Of a stretch of DNA of 6,607 bases, positions 5,916 through 6,607 are shown one piece after another (within the stretch, counting starts at the first letter, position 1; each line of letters starts with the position of its first letter). The notes under the pieces are model-generated. The model ran no database searches. It was given only the letters and a program-made list of their open reading frames with translations, and was not told where the DNA came from. A program made the translations under genes and the position numbers. The DNA comes from Oscillospiraceae bacterium. GTDB taxonomy: Bacteria; Bacillota; Clostridia; Oscillospirales; Ruminococcaceae. Where the stretch lies: NCBI GenBank assembly GCA_014796735.1, contig JAAVIG010000229.1, forward strand, positions 1 through 6,607, in the 5' to 3' direction.

Positions 5916-6146
5916 TTAATAGCGGCTTTCTCTTACGTCCGTTCCCTCACCTATAAGCTCGTTTTTGCGGAAGAACAGCGATATACACCATACTGCCGCC
6001 AAAGCGACCACGATATAGAGAATACGGCTTATTATGCTGTCATTACCTCCGAAGGCCCACGCTATAAGGTCAAAATGGAAAATTCCCATCAAGCCCCAGT
6101 TAAGACCGCCAATAAGCAATATCCACAGCGCGATTTTATCCATCAT
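5916..6146 (-). CDS. DUF378 family small membrane protein
   Basis: A 76-residue protein starting MMDKIALWILLIGGLNWGLMG, the hallmark of the DUF378 family (B. subtilis YuzA-like), whose function is not established. Two hydrophobic segments at about residues 5-30 and 40-59 predict a two-pass inner-membrane hairpin, followed by a charged tail (RKNELIGEGTDVRESRY). The first of two adjacent Met codons fits best: GAAAGGA ends ten bases upstream on the minus strand. The length is usual for the family. The gene is alone, convergent with dCMP deaminase and sharing its terminator, and divergent from the tRNA operon. Nothing nearby points to a pathway. Confidence 0.88.
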   Translation of the reverse strand: MMDKIALWILLIGGLNWGLMGIFHFDLIAWAFGGNDSIISRILYIVVALAAVWCISLFFRKNELIGEGTDVRESRY

Positions 6147-6199
6147 TTTTAATCATTCCTTTCTATTATAAGCTAAAATTCGATTTTATCGAGGGTTTA

Positions 6200-6227
6200 A
6201 CTATATTGTTAGCAAATCTGTCGTCAA
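6200..6227 (-). promoter_or_regulatory. Candidate promoter of the DUF378 gene
   Basis: On the minus strand TTGACG (6227-6222) and TATAGT (6205-6200) are 16 bp apart, giving a leader of about 45 bases. A closer TATAAT at 6170-6165 has no matching -35 box and would start transcription inside the ribosome site, so I prefer the upstream pair. Confidence 0.45.
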
Positions 6228-6316
6228 TATTCCGATTTATTATTTGTGCAAAAACTTCAATTTTATTTACATTATTTGTAACTTTTTACAAAACTATAAA
6301 AATTTCAAAAAAGATA

Positions 6317-6345
6317 TTGACAAATACGATTTAATCTTGTATAAT
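6317..6345 (+). promoter_or_regulatory. Promoter of the tRNA operon
   Basis: TTGACA (6317-6322) and TATAAT (6340-6345) are both perfect consensus with the ideal 17-bp spacing. The start point near 6352 lies just before the first tRNA, as expected for a strong stable-RNA promoter. Confidence 0.92.
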
Positions 6346-6357
6346 ATTAACGTTGTC

Positions 6358-6433
6358 GGGAGCTTAGCTCAGCTGGGAGAGCATCTGCCTTACAAGCAGA
6401 GGGTCACAGGTTCGAGCCCTGTAGCTCCCACCA
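6358..6433 (+). tRNA. tRNA-Val (anticodon TAC)
   Basis: A 76-base cloverleaf. The acceptor stem is GGGAGCT with AGCTCCC, the D arm GCTC/GAGC, the anticodon stem TCTGC/GCAGA around loop CTTACAA (anticodon TAC at 6391-6393), and the T arm ACAGG/CCTGT with loop TTCGAGC. The discriminator is A and the CCA end is encoded. All stems pair. It reads GUA and, by wobble, other Val codons. Confidence 0.97.
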
Positions 6434-6436
6434 ATT

Positions 6437-6513
6437 GGCCCGGTAGTTCAGCTGGTTAGAACGCTAGCCTGTCACGCTAGAGGTCGTGGGTTCGAACCCC
6501 ATCCGGGTCGCCA
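6437..6513 (+). tRNA. tRNA-Asp (anticodon GTC)
   Basis: A 77-base cloverleaf. The acceptor stem is GGCCCGG with CCGGGTC (one G-U pair), the D arm GTTC/GAAC, the anticodon stem CTAGC/GCTAG around CTGTCAC (anticodon GTC at 6471-6473), and the T arm GTGGG/CCCAT. The discriminator is G, as required for Asp identity, and CCA is encoded. It begins only three bases after tRNA-Val, so the two are processed from one precursor. Confidence 0.97.
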
Positions 6514-6580
6514 AGCGGCGATATAAAGGTGAGTCCGAAAGGCTTGCACAATTGAACACATTGATTTTCTGTGTAAACAA

Positions 6581-6607
6581 GCTCCTGTAGCTCAGTTGGT
6601 AGAGCAG
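6581..6607 (+). tRNA. Third tRNA gene, cut by the window end
   Basis: GCTCCTG (acceptor 5' strand), TA, GCTC, AGTTGGTA, GAGC, A and G give a complete D arm and the first base after position 26; the rest lies outside the window. The anticodon is not visible. tRNA-Thr is a reasonable guess from the operon order often seen in Clostridia, but it is not supported by the bases here. It follows tRNA-Asp by 67 bases. Confidence 0.85.

Noticed and set aside
6244..6459. Open frame of 71 residues over the tRNA region
   Set aside because: Its end is translated tRNA-Val and tRNA-Asp sequence; the rest is AT-rich spacer and the tRNA promoter.

Overview
The window looks like chromosomal DNA of a low-to-moderate GC Firmicute, most likely a gut-type Clostridia (Oscillospirales/Eubacteriales-like). 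The basis is strong AGGAGG-type ribosome sites, consensus TTGACA/TATAAT promoters, CCA-encoding tRNA genes, a DUF378 membrane protein, a clostridial-style asparagine synthetase and a large serine recombinase. Taxonomy is inferred from style, not from a marker gene.

The layout has two parts that meet near base 4320. The left part (1 to about 4320) appears to be the right-hand end of an integrated mobile element. It starts with a visibly AT-rich, same-strand cassette: the 3' part of a divergent aminoglycoside-phosphotransferase (APH)-like kinase gene, a histidine-phosphatase gene broken by one in-frame TAA, and an intact second APH-fold kinase gene. Next comes a small convergent minus-strand gene for a 74-residue Cys-containing protein of unknown function. 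Divergent from that is a complete 526-residue large serine recombinase.

The right part (about 4325 to 6607) looks like host chromosome. It opens abruptly inside asnB: only the C-terminal ~233 codons of a glutamine-dependent asparagine synthetase remain, beginning at the conserved DE(I/V)FGGYPW motif. The recombinase stop codon lies only ~35 bp before this point. The simplest reading is that the recombinase integrated its element into asnB, leaving one attachment-site hybrid (attL/attR type) here and the rest of asnB beyond the left edge of the window. Downstream are a monocistronic dCMP deaminase gene behind a near-perfect promoter overlapped by a 20-bp perfect palindrome, a shared bidirectional terminator, a convergent DUF378 membrane-protein gene, and a tRNA operon (Val-TAC, Asp-GTC, then a third tRNA cut by the window end) driven by a consensus promoter.

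The most interesting points are the serine-recombinase insertion inside asnB, potentially reversible and therefore a possible on/off state for asparagine synthesis; the kinase-phosphatase-kinase cargo cassette, whose phosphatase has decayed; the unknown small protein paired with the recombinase; and the palindrome over the dCMP deaminase promoter. I see no CRISPR array, no rRNA gene and no insertion sequence in the window.
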